Under the pieces are notes generated by a model that was given only the letters and a program-made list of their open reading frames with translations, was not told where the DNA came from and did not search any database. From Caulobacter hibisci (GTDB taxonomy: Bacteria; Pseudomonadota; Alphaproteobacteria; Caulobacterales; Caulobacteraceae), in assembly GCF_016135805.1 (NCBI RefSeq), contig NZ_JADWOX010000001.1, forward strand, positions 496,001-560,000: 64,000 nucleotides of DNA, read 5' to 3'. Shown piece after piece: positions 53,119 to 60,830 of this stretch. Numbering within the stretch: the first letter of the stretch is position 1; the number at the start of each line of letters is the position of its first letter. Position numbers and translations under genes: made by a program.

Positions 53119-53423
53119 GTTGCGCTCTCCGTCTTGGGTTTGGGCATGGGCGCCGGCGTGTGCTCGCCGACCCCGAATGAATGGACGAAGCCCAGCAGCG
53201 CCTCTTCGAGCACCGACAGCTTCAGGTGATAGATGACCGACTTGCCGGCCTTCTCGGCGTGCACCAGGTCGGCTTCCTTGAGCACGGCGAAGTGGGCCGA
53301 CATGGTCGGCTTGGAGACGTCGAACTGGTCGCTCAGCTCGCCGGCGCTCATCGGCCCCTGGCGCAGCAGCTGCAGCACCCGCCGGCGGGTCGGATCGGAA
53401 AGGGCTTTGAACACCTGGCTCAT
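53115..53423 (-). CDS. ArsR/SdpR-family winged-helix repressor
   Basis: The 102-residue protein is a compact ArsR-type regulator: VFKALSDPTRRRVLQLLRQ, MSAGELSDQFDVSKPTMSAHFAVLKEADLV and the beta-wing AEKAGKSVIYHL. No cysteine metal ligands are present, so it is not a metal sensor; the SdpR autorepressor group fits. A perfect 20-bp palindrome begins five bases upstream of the ATG, strongly suggesting autorepression. The downstream small membrane protein may sequester it when engaged, as SdpI does with SdpR (inference). Confidence 0.85.
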   Translation of the reverse strand: MSQVFKALSDPTRRRVLQLLRQGPMSAGELSDQFDVSKPTMSAHFAVLKEADLVHAEKAGKSVIYHLKLSVLEEALLGFVHSFGVGEHTPAPMPKPKTESAT

Positions 53424-53427
53424 ATTG

Positions 53428-53447
53428 CGATGATTAGCTAATCATCG
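53428..53447. promoter_or_regulatory. Perfect 20-bp palindromic operator of the SdpR-like repressor
   Basis: CGATGATTAGCTAATCATCG is a perfect palindrome lying 5 bases upstream of the repressor start codon. It is AT-rich against a GC-rich background. Position and symmetry suit an ArsR/SdpR dimer blocking its own promoter. Confidence 0.8.
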
Positions 53448-53493
53448 AATTGAGTCAAGTGGCGCGGGCTGTCAGCTATATTTTCCACCGAGC

Positions 53494-53589
53494 ATCCCCG
53501 CGAAGGCGAGGATCCAAGCCGAGTCCACAGTCAACCCAAGGTCGCGCCTCGCTATGAGAGGCAGCTTGGATCCCCGCCTTCGCGGGGAT
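53494..53589. repeat. Palindromic intergenic repeat, family C copy 2
   Basis: The block has left hairpin ATCCCCGCGAAGGCGAGGAT and right hairpin ATCCCCGCCTTCGCGGGGAT, with GGATCCAAGC facing GCTTGGATCC, as at 32228-32325. The left stem carries one mismatch. It separates the SdpR-like operon from the gene ending at 53613. Confidence 0.82.
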
Positions 53590-53612
53590 AGTCGGATTGA
53601 AGGTGAGGGTCT

Positions 53613-54167
53613 CTACCCCTCCACCGACCCGCTTACCGCCGGCGTTTCGTGCAGCTCGCGCTCGATGGCCGAGGCCTTCTGGGCCAGGGCCAGCAGGGCG
53701 GGCGGGGCGTCTTCGGGATGGTCGCCGGTCAGGGCCATGACCTCGCGGGCCAGGGCGTGCAGGCGCGGGGCGGCGGCGATCAGCCGGGCCTGGAACTCGA
53801 TCTTGCGCGGGTCGCGGTCGTACTCGGCCCCCGGCGTGCGCCAGCCGCCCCAGTCGTTGGGGTCGGTGACCACCACCGGATAGCTGCCGGGGAAGGGGTG
53901 GTGCAGGCAGTCGCTTTCCTGCTGCCACTTGTTACGCGCCCGCAGGACCCGCCAGTTCGACAGGACGCCGCCTTCCTGCGGGTCCATCTTGTCCTCGGGC
54001 TTCAGCTCGTGGGCCAGGAACTCGCGGCCCAGGCCGACGTCGTAGGTCACCCGCACCGGCTCGTCGAAGCCCTTGGCCCAGATCGGCACGATCTTCTCGA
54101 TTACCGCCCAGGCGCCGACGCTCTCGACCCAAACCTTCTGGTTCCGCTGATAGACGGTCTTGGCCAT
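53613..54167 (-). CDS. Conserved hypothetical protein
   Basis: The 184-residue soluble protein starts MAKTVYQRNQKVWVESVGAW and contains VRVTYDVGLGREFLAHEL and DPNDWGGWRTPGAEYDRDPRK. It has no signal peptide or membrane helix. I do not recognise a named domain; the first part resembles a small barrel of the kind found in nucleic-acid or protein-binding proteins. The ATG at 54167 is chosen because it starts this compact domain. Divergent from the acyl-CoA dehydrogenase genes by 156 bases. Confidence 0.65.
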   Translation of the reverse strand: MAKTVYQRNQKVWVESVGAWAVIEKIVPIWAKGFDEPVRVTYDVGLGREFLAHELKPEDKMDPQEGGVLSNWRVLRARNKWQQESDCLHHPFPGSYPVVVTDPNDWGGWRTPGAEYDRDPRKIEFQARLIAAAPRLHALAREVMALTGDHPEDAPPALLALAQKASAIERELHETPAVSGSVEG

Positions 54168-54323
54168 GGGACTCCGGAACTCGGCTGGAACTTCGGCTGC
54201 AAATACTCGCCGCGCATAAGAACCTGAAATTCTTGACGCCGGGTCAATCTTTCCACGTCTCCAAACGTGGTCCATCGTCGCTTCAACGGCCGTCGTCAGA
54301 ACGGCCAAGGGAGAGAAACGGCC

Positions 54324-55457
54324 GTGGATTTCGACTATTCCGACGACCAGAAGTTCCTCAAGGACGAGGCCCGCAAGTTCCTGGGCGGCCGCTGTCCGCC
54401 CGCCGTGGTGCGCGGGGTGCTCGACGATCCGGCCAAGAGCTATGACGAGCCCCTCTGGAAGGCGGTGGCCGAGCAGGGCTGGCTGGGCGCGGCCATTGCC
54501 GAGGAGCATGGCGGCCTGGGCCTCGGTCGCGTCGAGCTGTGCGCCATCGCCGAGGAGCTGGGCCGCGCCGTGGCCCCGATCCCCTTCGCTTCCACCGTCT
54601 ACATCCTGGCCGAGGCCGTGATGGCCCACGGTTCTGACGCCCAGAAGGCCGCGATCCTGCCGGCCATCGCCGCGGGCGAGCGGATCGGCTGCCTGGCCGT
54701 CAGCGAAGGGCCGGGCGCCCTCACGCCCTCCGCGCTTTCGGCCCAGGTCGAGGGCGGCAAGCTGACCGGGGTGAAGATCCCCGTCACAGACGGCGATGTC
54801 GCCCACACCGCCATCGTCCTGGCGTCCGAGAACGGCAAGCCGGGCCTGTTCCTGGTCGACCTGACTGGCGCGGGGGTGACGCGCGAGACGCTGGAGAGCC
54901 TGGATCCGACCCGGGGGGTCGCCCGCCTGACCTTCGACGGCGCGGCCGCCGAGCGGCTGGGCCCGGCGGGCGAGGGCTTCGATCTCGTCCAGGCCATCCT
55001 CGACCGCGCCGCCGTGCTGCTGGCCTTCGAACAGTTGGGCGGCGCCGACCGCTGCCTGGAGATGGCCAAGGAATACGCCCTGGGTCGCTACGCCTTCGGG
55101 CGGGTAATTGGCGGCTATCAGGCGATCAAGCACAAGCTGGTCGACATCTACGTCAAGAACGAGGTCGCCCGCTCCAACGCCTATTACGGCGCCTGGGCGC
55201 TCAATGCCTCCACCCTCAAAGAAAATGGGGCCCCCGAGCTGCCCACGGCCGCCGCCGCCGCCCGCATCGCCGCCTCGGACGCCTTCTGGTTCGCCAGCAA
55301 GGAAAGCGTCCAGGTGCATGGCGGCATGGGCTTCACCTGGGAGGTCGACTGCCACCTCTACTACCGCCGCTCGCGGCAGCTCTCCCTGGTCGCCGGTTCG
55401 CCCCGGCTCTGGAAAGAGCGGCTGGTCAGCGAGCTCGAGAAGAAGAACGCGGCTTAA
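54324..55457 (+). CDS. Acyl-CoA dehydrogenase family protein, subunit 1
   Basis: The 377-residue flavoprotein has the usual three ACAD domains: N-terminal helices (FDYSDDQKFLKDEARKFL), the middle beta-domain and a C-terminal four-helix bundle with ALGRYAFGRVIGGYQAIKHKLVD and VQVHGGMGFTWEVDCHLYYRR. The usual final G-T-x-E-I motif is absent; the end reads LVAGSPRLWKERL. Such divergent subunits often pair with a second ACAD in FadE-type heterotetramers. The GTG at 54324 has GGGAGAG 7-13 bases upstream. The next gene starts after 14 bases. Confidence 0.88.
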   Translation: MDFDYSDDQKFLKDEARKFLGGRCPPAVVRGVLDDPAKSYDEPLWKAVAEQGWLGAAIAEEHGGLGLGRVELCAIAEELGRAVAPIPFASTVYILAEAVMAHGSDAQKAAILPAIAAGERIGCLAVSEGPGALTPSALSAQVEGGKLTGVKIPVTDGDVAHTAIVLASENGKPGLFLVDLTGAGVTRETLESLDPTRGVARLTFDGAAAERLGPAGEGFDLVQAILDRAAVLLAFEQLGGADRCLEMAKEYALGRYAFGRVIGGYQAIKHKLVDIYVKNEVARSNAYYGAWALNASTLKENGAPELPTAAAAARIAASDAFWFASKESVQVHGGMGFTWEVDCHLYYRRSRQLSLVAGSPRLWKERLVSELEKKNAA

Positions 55458-55471
55458 GGGAGAACAGGATC

Positions 55472-56692
55472 ATGGATTTCAACGACTCCCCCAGCGAAGC
55501 CGCCTACCGCGACAAGGCCCGCGCCTGGCTGCAAGAGGCCGCCGCCGCCCACAAGGCGCAGCATGGCGAGCCCAAGCCCAACACTCCCGAGCACATGGCC
55601 GCCGCCAAGGCCTGGCAGGCCCGCAAGGCGGACGCCGGCTATGCCTGCATCACCTGGCCGGCCGTGGTCGGCGGGGGCGGCGGCACGCCGATCGAGTCGG
55701 TCATCTTCGGCCAGGAGGAGGGCAAGGCCGGCGTCGCCTACGGCTACTTCACCATTGGCCTGGGCATGTGCGTGCCCACGGTGATGGCCTTCGCCAACAC
55801 CGACACCAAGAAGCGCTTCGTCTCGCCGGCCGTGAAGGGCGAGGAGATCTGGTGCCAGCTGTTCTCCGAACCGGCCGGCGGCTCCGACGTCGCGGCCCTG
55901 CGCACGCGGGCCGTGAAGGACGGCGACGAGTGGGTGATCAACGGCCAGAAGGTCTGGACCACCGGCGCCCACTACAGCGACTTCGGCATTCTCCTGACCA
56001 GAACAGACGTAGACGCGCCCAAGCACAAGGGCCTGACCATGTTCTGGATCGACATGCGCGACGCGGCGGTCGAGTGCCGGCCGATCCACCAGATGTCGGG
56101 CGGGCGCGACTTCAACGAGGTCTATTTCAGCGACCTGCGGGTCAAGGACAGCCAGCGCCTGGGCGAGGTGGGCCAAGGCTGGCAGGTGGCCCTGGTCACC
56201 CTGATGAACGAGCGCCTGGCAGTCGGCGGCTCGGCCGGCCCCAACTACCGCGAGGTGCTGGAACTGGCCCGTGCCCTGCCGGGCGAGGACGGCCCCGCGC
56301 TCAAGAACGACGCCTTCCGCGAGAAGCTGGCCGACTGGTTCGTCGCCTCCCAGGGGCTGAAGTTCACCCGCTTCCGCACCATGACCGCCCTGTCGCGCGG
56401 ACAGACCCCGGGTCCGGAAAGCTCGATCGGCAAGATCATCTCGGCCAACCAGCTGCAGGACCTGGCCAACACCGCCGTCGAGATGCAGGGAGAATACGGC
56501 ATCCTCACCGGCGCCGAAGCCGCGGCCGGCGCGGCCTTCCAGCAGAGCCTGATGTGGGCGCCGGGCCTGCGCATCGCCGGCGGCACCGACGAGATCCTCA
56601 AGAACATCATCGCCGAGCGGGTGCTGGGCCTGCCCGGCGACGTGCGGGTCGACAAGGACGTCGCCTTCAAGGACATACCGACGGGGCGGTGA
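55472..56692 (+). CDS. Acyl-CoA dehydrogenase family protein, subunit 2
   Basis: The 406-residue protein has an ACAD fold: ITWPAVVGGGGGTPIESVIF, QLFSEPAGGSDVAALRTRAV (FAD/substrate loop), QKVWTTGAHYSDFGILLTRT and the C-terminal RIAGGTDEILKNIIAERVLGLP. That last motif, absent from the first subunit, suggests division of labour in one complex. It starts 14 bases after the first gene with AGGGAGAAC upstream. Substrate could be a fatty, branched-chain or cyclic acyl-CoA; nothing nearby decides. A GC hairpin follows the stop. Confidence 0.9.
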   Translation: MDFNDSPSEAAYRDKARAWLQEAAAAHKAQHGEPKPNTPEHMAAAKAWQARKADAGYACITWPAVVGGGGGTPIESVIFGQEEGKAGVAYGYFTIGLGMCVPTVMAFANTDTKKRFVSPAVKGEEIWCQLFSEPAGGSDVAALRTRAVKDGDEWVINGQKVWTTGAHYSDFGILLTRTDVDAPKHKGLTMFWIDMRDAAVECRPIHQMSGGRDFNEVYFSDLRVKDSQRLGEVGQGWQVALVTLMNERLAVGGSAGPNYREVLELARALPGEDGPALKNDAFREKLADWFVASQGLKFTRFRTMTALSRGQTPGPESSIGKIISANQLQDLANTAVEMQGEYGILTGAEAAAGAAFQQSLMWAPGLRIAGGTDEILKNIIAERVLGLPGDVRVDKDVAFKDIPTGR

Positions 56693-56698
56693 GGTAAC

Positions 56699-56729
56699 GC
56701 TGCCCCCTCTCTCGTTGAGAGGGGGCAGC
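56699..56729. terminator. Hairpin after the acyl-CoA dehydrogenase pair
   Basis: GCTGCCCCCTCTC (56699-56711) and its complement (56717-56729) form a 13-bp stem with a 5-base loop, seven bases after the stop. There is no T-run, so it may be a processing or REP-type hairpin rather than a full intrinsic terminator. Confidence 0.55.
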
Positions 56730-56776
56730 GGCGCCTGCGCCGCCGAGAATCACGCCCGCCGCAGCCCCGCGAAACT

Positions 56777-56838
56777 CGCCTGAAAGGGGAAATGCAACAA
56801 TCCCCTGACAGGCGAAAATTGTGTGATTACACACAATT
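56777..56838. promoter_or_regulatory. Two adjacent dyads upstream of the exported-protein operon
   Basis: Dyad 1: CGCCTG/CAGGCG (56777-56782, 56809-56814) encloses AGGGGA/TCCCCT (56785-56790, 56801-56806). Dyad 2: AATTGTGTG/CACACAATT (56817-56825, 56830-56838) around ATTA. They lie 150-210 bases before the ATG at 56986. Dyad 2 looks like a repressor operator; regulator unknown. Between them and the gene are a GACTC site and a GTTAAC half-box. Confidence 0.45.
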
Positions 56839-56985
56839 AGGTGCTCTTCGACCTTCCCTAACGCTTGAATTCACGCACGGCGACCAACGGTGGCTGAACG
56901 GCGGTCTCGCGAGCTTGACAGCCTCCGCGAGGGCGGCTCATGAGTGACTCCGATTTATGGTTAACGGCGTGCTGAAGGGGGAGCG

Positions 56986-58551
56986 ATGCACGAGGCCAGC
57001 GATGCTGTTTCGCTCCTCTCCAAGCTGACGCGCAGGGCGACCTCGTGGGTCGCGGCGCGCCGATGGCCGACCCGCCGGCTGCCATTGGGCGTGGCCGCCG
57101 CTGTGCTGCTCTCCGCGCCGCTGTTCGGCTGCGACCTTTCCGTCAACCAGTGGTTCGCCAAGCGCGCCAGCGCCTGTCCGCGTCCGCAGGCGGCGCAAGG
57201 GGTATCGGGCCAGTTCAACCAGCAGCAGATCGAGATCCGCAACCTGCGCCAGGGCGGCTTCCGCGGCGACTTCTTCGCCCAGCTGGAGCTGGCCCGTCGT
57301 TACGAAGGCCAGCGGGCCAGCGACAAGAACCTCGACGACCCGGTCGAGGCGGCCACCTGGTACGCCACGGCCCTGGCCAATTCTGCCGGCTATGCGCCGA
57401 TCGCCGCCTATGAGCCGCGCGGCAAGGGCCGTTCGGCCTCGCGCTTCGACGACTGCCGGGCCTATGAGCGCCACGCCGCTTACGGCGCCCTCGACCGCCA
57501 GCTGTCGCGGATGTCGACCGAGGAGCGCGAGCAGGTCCGCAACCGGGTGATCTACATCCTGTCGACGCAAGGGGCCGACGGCTTCCGCACCCTGGCGCGG
57601 ATGCACGACGGCTATTTCGGGCCCTATGGCGAGCCGTCCGACAACCTCCAGGCCGTCGAGGCCTATGGCGACCGCAAGCGCATCGGTGCCCCTGCGGCGC
57701 TGGACCTGTTCCGCCGCAACGACGTCGACGCCTATCTCTACAACTACCTTGCGGTGCAGACCGGCGACGTCTCGGCCTATGTGATGCTGAAGGACTTCGA
57801 GCGGTCCTCGCCGCAGCGGGCCTCCTACGGCGGCTTCGTCGAGGGCAAGGCCAAGCGCTGGATCCCGCCCTACGAGTTCTATCCGGCCGACTCCCCCGAT
57901 TCCGGCGTGCCCCATTCCGACGAGAGCGATCCGTCGGGCGAGGCCCGGGAATCGGCCCTGGCCCGCCTGCACGAGCTGCCCTTCGTCCATGTCGGCGAGG
58001 CGCTGTCCTATCTGCGGATCATCCCCGCGCCGCTGCTCGACGAGCGGCTGCTGAGCCTCAACGACGCCCAGACCTTCCAGGCCTCGATCGGCCGCCCGAC
58101 CACCGGCCGGCTGACGCCGATCGAGAAGGTGAGGGCGGTGCAGTACGCGGCTGTCAACGGCTCGTCCAAGGCCCAGCTGGTCTTGGCGGTGATGTATTCC
58201 GAAGGCGTCGGCGTGCCGCGCGACTACGCCCGCGCCTACCATTGGTACGAGGAGGCCGAACGCCAGGGCTCGCCCGAGGCCAAGTACGCCATGTCGACCT
58301 TCTTCTCGCTGGGCCTGCAAGGCGTGGCGGACCAGGATCGCGCCAAGGCGGTGGTCTACCAGCTGGACGGGGCCCTGGCCGGCTTCAAGCCGTCGGTCTG
58401 GCGGCTGCAACAGCTGCTGGCCCAGGTCTCACGCCCGCCGCGCGCGCCGGGCGAGCGGCCCCGGCCCTACGAGGCGAGGCCCTATGCCGGTCCGGCCAAC
58501 GCGGGTCCCGCGACCGCCACTCCCGCCAATCTTGAGAGGGACTATCGATGA
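56986..58551 (+). CDS. Sel1-repeat lipoprotein-like protein
   Basis: The 521-residue protein has a basic N-terminus, a hydrophobic stretch and a lipobox-like LFGC (about residues 46-49), so it is probably exported and lipidated despite the long n-region. Sel1-like repeats are clear near the C-terminus: KAQLVLAVMYSEGVGVPRDYARAYHWYEEAERQGSPEAKYAM in shortened form, and DFFAQLELARRYEGQ near residue 90. The tail is Pro/Arg/Ala-rich. Sel1 lipoproteins such as AlgK act as scaffolds in polysaccharide secretion; whether this does is inference. Its stop overlaps the next start as ATGA, beginning a four-gene coupled operon. Confidence 0.72.
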   Translation: MHEASDAVSLLSKLTRRATSWVAARRWPTRRLPLGVAAAVLLSAPLFGCDLSVNQWFAKRASACPRPQAAQGVSGQFNQQQIEIRNLRQGGFRGDFFAQLELARRYEGQRASDKNLDDPVEAATWYATALANSAGYAPIAAYEPRGKGRSASRFDDCRAYERHAAYGALDRQLSRMSTEEREQVRNRVIYILSTQGADGFRTLARMHDGYFGPYGEPSDNLQAVEAYGDRKRIGAPAALDLFRRNDVDAYLYNYLAVQTGDVSAYVMLKDFERSSPQRASYGGFVEGKAKRWIPPYEFYPADSPDSGVPHSDESDPSGEARESALARLHELPFVHVGEALSYLRIIPAPLLDERLLSLNDAQTFQASIGRPTTGRLTPIEKVRAVQYAAVNGSSKAQLVLAVMYSEGVGVPRDYARAYHWYEEAERQGSPEAKYAMSTFFSLGLQGVADQDRAKAVVYQLDGALAGFKPSVWRLQQLLAQVSRPPRAPGERPRPYEARPYAGPANAGPATATPANLERDYR

Positions 58552-59954
58552 GGCCCCTTCGCCTGCTCGCGACGGCGCTCGTCGCCCTGGGCCTGGTCGT
58601 GACGGCCGGCGCACCCGAGCTCGCACTGGCCTCGCCCGACGCGAAGGTCGATCAGCAGATCCGACCCTGCTTCGGCCTGCTGCTGGAGCCGAACCTGTCG
58701 CACGGCTGCAAGGTCCGCCCGATCAAGCGCAAGCCGCCGCGCCGGCCCTACTATCCGTCGCGCCCCTACGAGCGCTACCGCACCAGCGTCGATTGCGACA
58801 TCGCCTATCCGGGCGAGGTCAGCGACGTCCTCTCGCGGCTCTATGACGGCGACACCCTGACCCTGACGTCGCGCAACGGCGGGGCCTGCGTCGAGACGCT
58901 GAACATCACCCGCTCGGTGATCATCGCCGCCCGCGACTACAGCCCATCGCGCGACCGGCCGATCCTGCTGGCGCCCGACGACCAGCCCTGCATCCGCATC
59001 GCCCCCGGCGTGGCCTATGTGATGCTCAAGGACCTGGGTCTGGAATCCAGCCGTGGCGGTTCGGCCTCGTGCATCGTCGGCCGCGCCACCGAGCTGGGCC
59101 TCAAGCGCGTCGTCGTCCGCTACGACGGCGAGGCCTCGGCCATCGACGTCGCCGACAGCCGCGTGGAGCTGATCGAGACCGCCTTCATCGGCCGCACCCG
59201 GGCCCCGGTGGTCAAGCTGTCGGGCGGCTTGCAGGCCCAGGACGTCGACGTCGCCGCCACCGCCATCGGCATGGCCGTCGAGACCGGCCGCGACAGCCGC
59301 CTGCGCGACATCCGCGTGATGCGCCTGGGCGACTGGAGCGGCTCGTCGCGCACCAAGAATTCGGCCGGCTTCGTGCTGACCGGCGTCAATCGCGACCAGC
59401 TGGTTCAGATCGACGGCCTGACCACCGACGGCTTCTCGCGCGGCATCTACATCAGCGGCGGCGAGACCACCCTGCAGCGTCCCACGGTTCGCGACAGCGA
59501 CTGGGCGGTGGTGCTGGAAGGCGCCGACCTGCGGGTGCTGGACGGTCAGCTGGAAGCCGCCGACGTCGGCATCTACGCCGCTTCGGGCACGGTCTACGCC
59601 GCGGATAACGCCATCGCCGGCGTCATGCGCGCGGGGCTGTTCGCCGACAGCGGGGCCCAGATCCGCGCCCGCGACAACCGCGTCTTCGCCAAGCCCGGCG
59701 GCTGCGAGGCCCTGGTCACCGGCTATTTCGACGGCGCCCTGACCTGCCGTCCGTGGTTCGAGGCGCCGGAGCTGTTCCGCACGCCGCGCGACCGCGCTCG
59801 CGCCGACTACGACAGCTACTGGCCGACCAGCGCCATCGCCGCCGTGCCGGTCGGACCTTCGGCCGCGACCCTGGCCGGCGGTCCGCTCGATCCCGATGAA
59901 GCCTCGGCCGCCGCTGGCGGTCCGATCGCCGCCCCGAAAGGAAGCCCGCGATGA
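58548..59954 (+). CDS. Exported right-handed beta-helix protein
   Basis: The 468-residue protein has a signal peptide (cleavage near LALA), a basic Pro/Tyr/Arg linker, then a long run of short strands and turns typical of a parallel beta-helix: LNITRSVIIAARD, LKDLGLESS, LKRVVVRYDGEASAIDV, LEGADLRVLDGQLEAADVGIYAASG. Such folds occur in polysaccharide lyases, epimerases and periplasmic NosD-like proteins; no catalytic signature is recognisable. Cysteine pairs may brace the fold. ATGA overlaps couple it to both neighbours, so it likely works with the Sel1 lipoprotein. Confidence 0.75.
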   Translation: MRPLRLLATALVALGLVVTAGAPELALASPDAKVDQQIRPCFGLLLEPNLSHGCKVRPIKRKPPRRPYYPSRPYERYRTSVDCDIAYPGEVSDVLSRLYDGDTLTLTSRNGGACVETLNITRSVIIAARDYSPSRDRPILLAPDDQPCIRIAPGVAYVMLKDLGLESSRGGSASCIVGRATELGLKRVVVRYDGEASAIDVADSRVELIETAFIGRTRAPVVKLSGGLQAQDVDVAATAIGMAVETGRDSRLRDIRVMRLGDWSGSSRTKNSAGFVLTGVNRDQLVQIDGLTTDGFSRGIYISGGETTLQRPTVRDSDWAVVLEGADLRVLDGQLEAADVGIYAASGTVYAADNAIAGVMRAGLFADSGAQIRARDNRVFAKPGGCEALVTGYFDGALTCRPWFEAPELFRTPRDRARADYDSYWPTSAIAAVPVGPSAATLAGGPLDPDEASAAAGGPIAAPKGSPR

Positions 59955-60445
59955 TCCGCACGCTCGCCATCGGCGCCGTCGCCCTGTCCATGGCCGCCGC
60001 CGGCCTGGCACAGGCCCAGCCAGGCCCCGCGCAGGGCGCCAAGCGTCCCGGGGGCCGCGTCCCCTGCGGCGCGCCCCTGACCGGCCAGGCGCCCGATGTC
60101 ATGACCTATGACCGGGCCACCGGCACCCAGGTGTTCGTCAGCGGCCAGGGCGGGACCGAGGTCTCGGCCTACAACCAGCGCACCGGCTCCTCGGCCGGCC
60201 TGCGGGGCGACCTGTCGCGGCCGGGCGTCACCGAAAGCTGCGCTTCCGACGCCCTCACCGGAGACGGCTACGCGGTGACCTCGCGCGGGCCGGGCGACAT
60301 CGCCGTGGTCGGCCGCGACGGCCAGACCGGCGAGCGCTGGGCCATCAAGCGCACCGACGGCTCCACGGAATACTGGGACCCGCGCGGCGAGCACCGCTGC
60401 TTCCGAGCCGGCCTGGGCCTGTTCCCGGGGACGCGCGGATGCTGA
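59951..60445 (+). CDS. Small exported protein
   Basis: The 164-residue protein has a signal peptide (cleavage after AQAQ-type end) and a mature domain with four cysteines, at VPCGAP, ESCASD, EHRCFR and the C-terminal Cys. The repeated TGTQVFVSGQGG and TGERWAIKRTDG hint at a small beta-rich fold. I know no family for it. It overlaps the beta-helix gene (ATGA) and its own end overlaps the next start by seven bases. Confidence 0.65.
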   Translation: MIRTLAIGAVALSMAAAGLAQAQPGPAQGAKRPGGRVPCGAPLTGQAPDVMTYDRATGTQVFVSGQGGTEVSAYNQRTGSSAGLRGDLSRPGVTESCASDALTGDGYAVTSRGPGDIAVVGRDGQTGERWAIKRTDGSTEYWDPRGEHRCFRAGLGLFPGTRGC

Positions 60446-60594
60446 GCCGTCTGGCGCTGCTGGGCCTCGTCGCCGCGCTGCTGACCGCCTGCGCCAGCGG
60501 CCACGGCCACGGCCACAGCCCGCCCCCGCCGCCGCACCCGTCGGAAGTGACGCCGCCCCCGCCGCCGATCGAGGTGATCCGGCCGAAGGTGTGA
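60439..60594 (+). CDS. 51-residue proline-rich lipoprotein with HGHGH motif
   Basis: An ATG at 60439, inside the end of the preceding gene, opens a 51-codon frame: a signal peptide with lipobox LTAC (Cys18), then ASGHGHGHS, two proline runs and a short basic end. The lipobox at the correct distance makes a chance frame unlikely. Small Pro-rich lipoproteins often serve as envelope linkers, and the His triplet could bind metal (inference). It is the fourth member of the coupled operon. Confidence 0.65.
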   Translation: MLSRLALLGLVAALLTACASGHGHGHSPPPPPHPSEVTPPPPPIEVIRPKV

Positions 60595-60600
60595 TGAAAA

Positions 60601-60825
60601 ATCCCTCTCTCTGAGAGAGAGGGAGGGGCCCGCCGCGAAGCGGTGGGAGGGTGAGAGGTTTCACCGCTAACCGGACTACCTCGGGCGCTTCGGCCGGGAT
60701 GGCGACGGGGTGGCTTTAAGTTTCGAGAGGCGGAGTTTGATCGCGCCTCATCCGGCGATGAATGTAACCTCTCACCCTCCCACGCTTGCAGCGTGGGCCC
60801 CTCCCTCTCTCAAAGAGAGAGGGAT
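60601..60825. repeat. Long inverted repeat, family D
   Basis: Left arm 60601-60660 (starting ATCCCTCTCTCTGAGAGAGA) and right arm 60766-60825 (ending AGAGAGAGGGAT) are imperfect reverse complements over about 60 bases, each with its own hairpins (CTCTCTGAGAGAG; CCACGCTTGCAGCGTGG). The 105-base spacer shows nothing recognisable. It separates the exported-protein operon from the converging amidase gene. Confidence 0.8.
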
Positions 60826-60830
60826 CCCCT

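Noticed and set aside
52744..53423. Toxin-antitoxin module
   Set aside because: The membrane protein has several helices and SdpI-like features, and the regulator is an ArsR-type repressor; no toxin-like partner is visible.
56955..56965. GTTAAC near 56957 as a CtrA site
   Set aside because: Only one half of TTAA-N7-TTAA is present; the partner half is missing at the required spacing.
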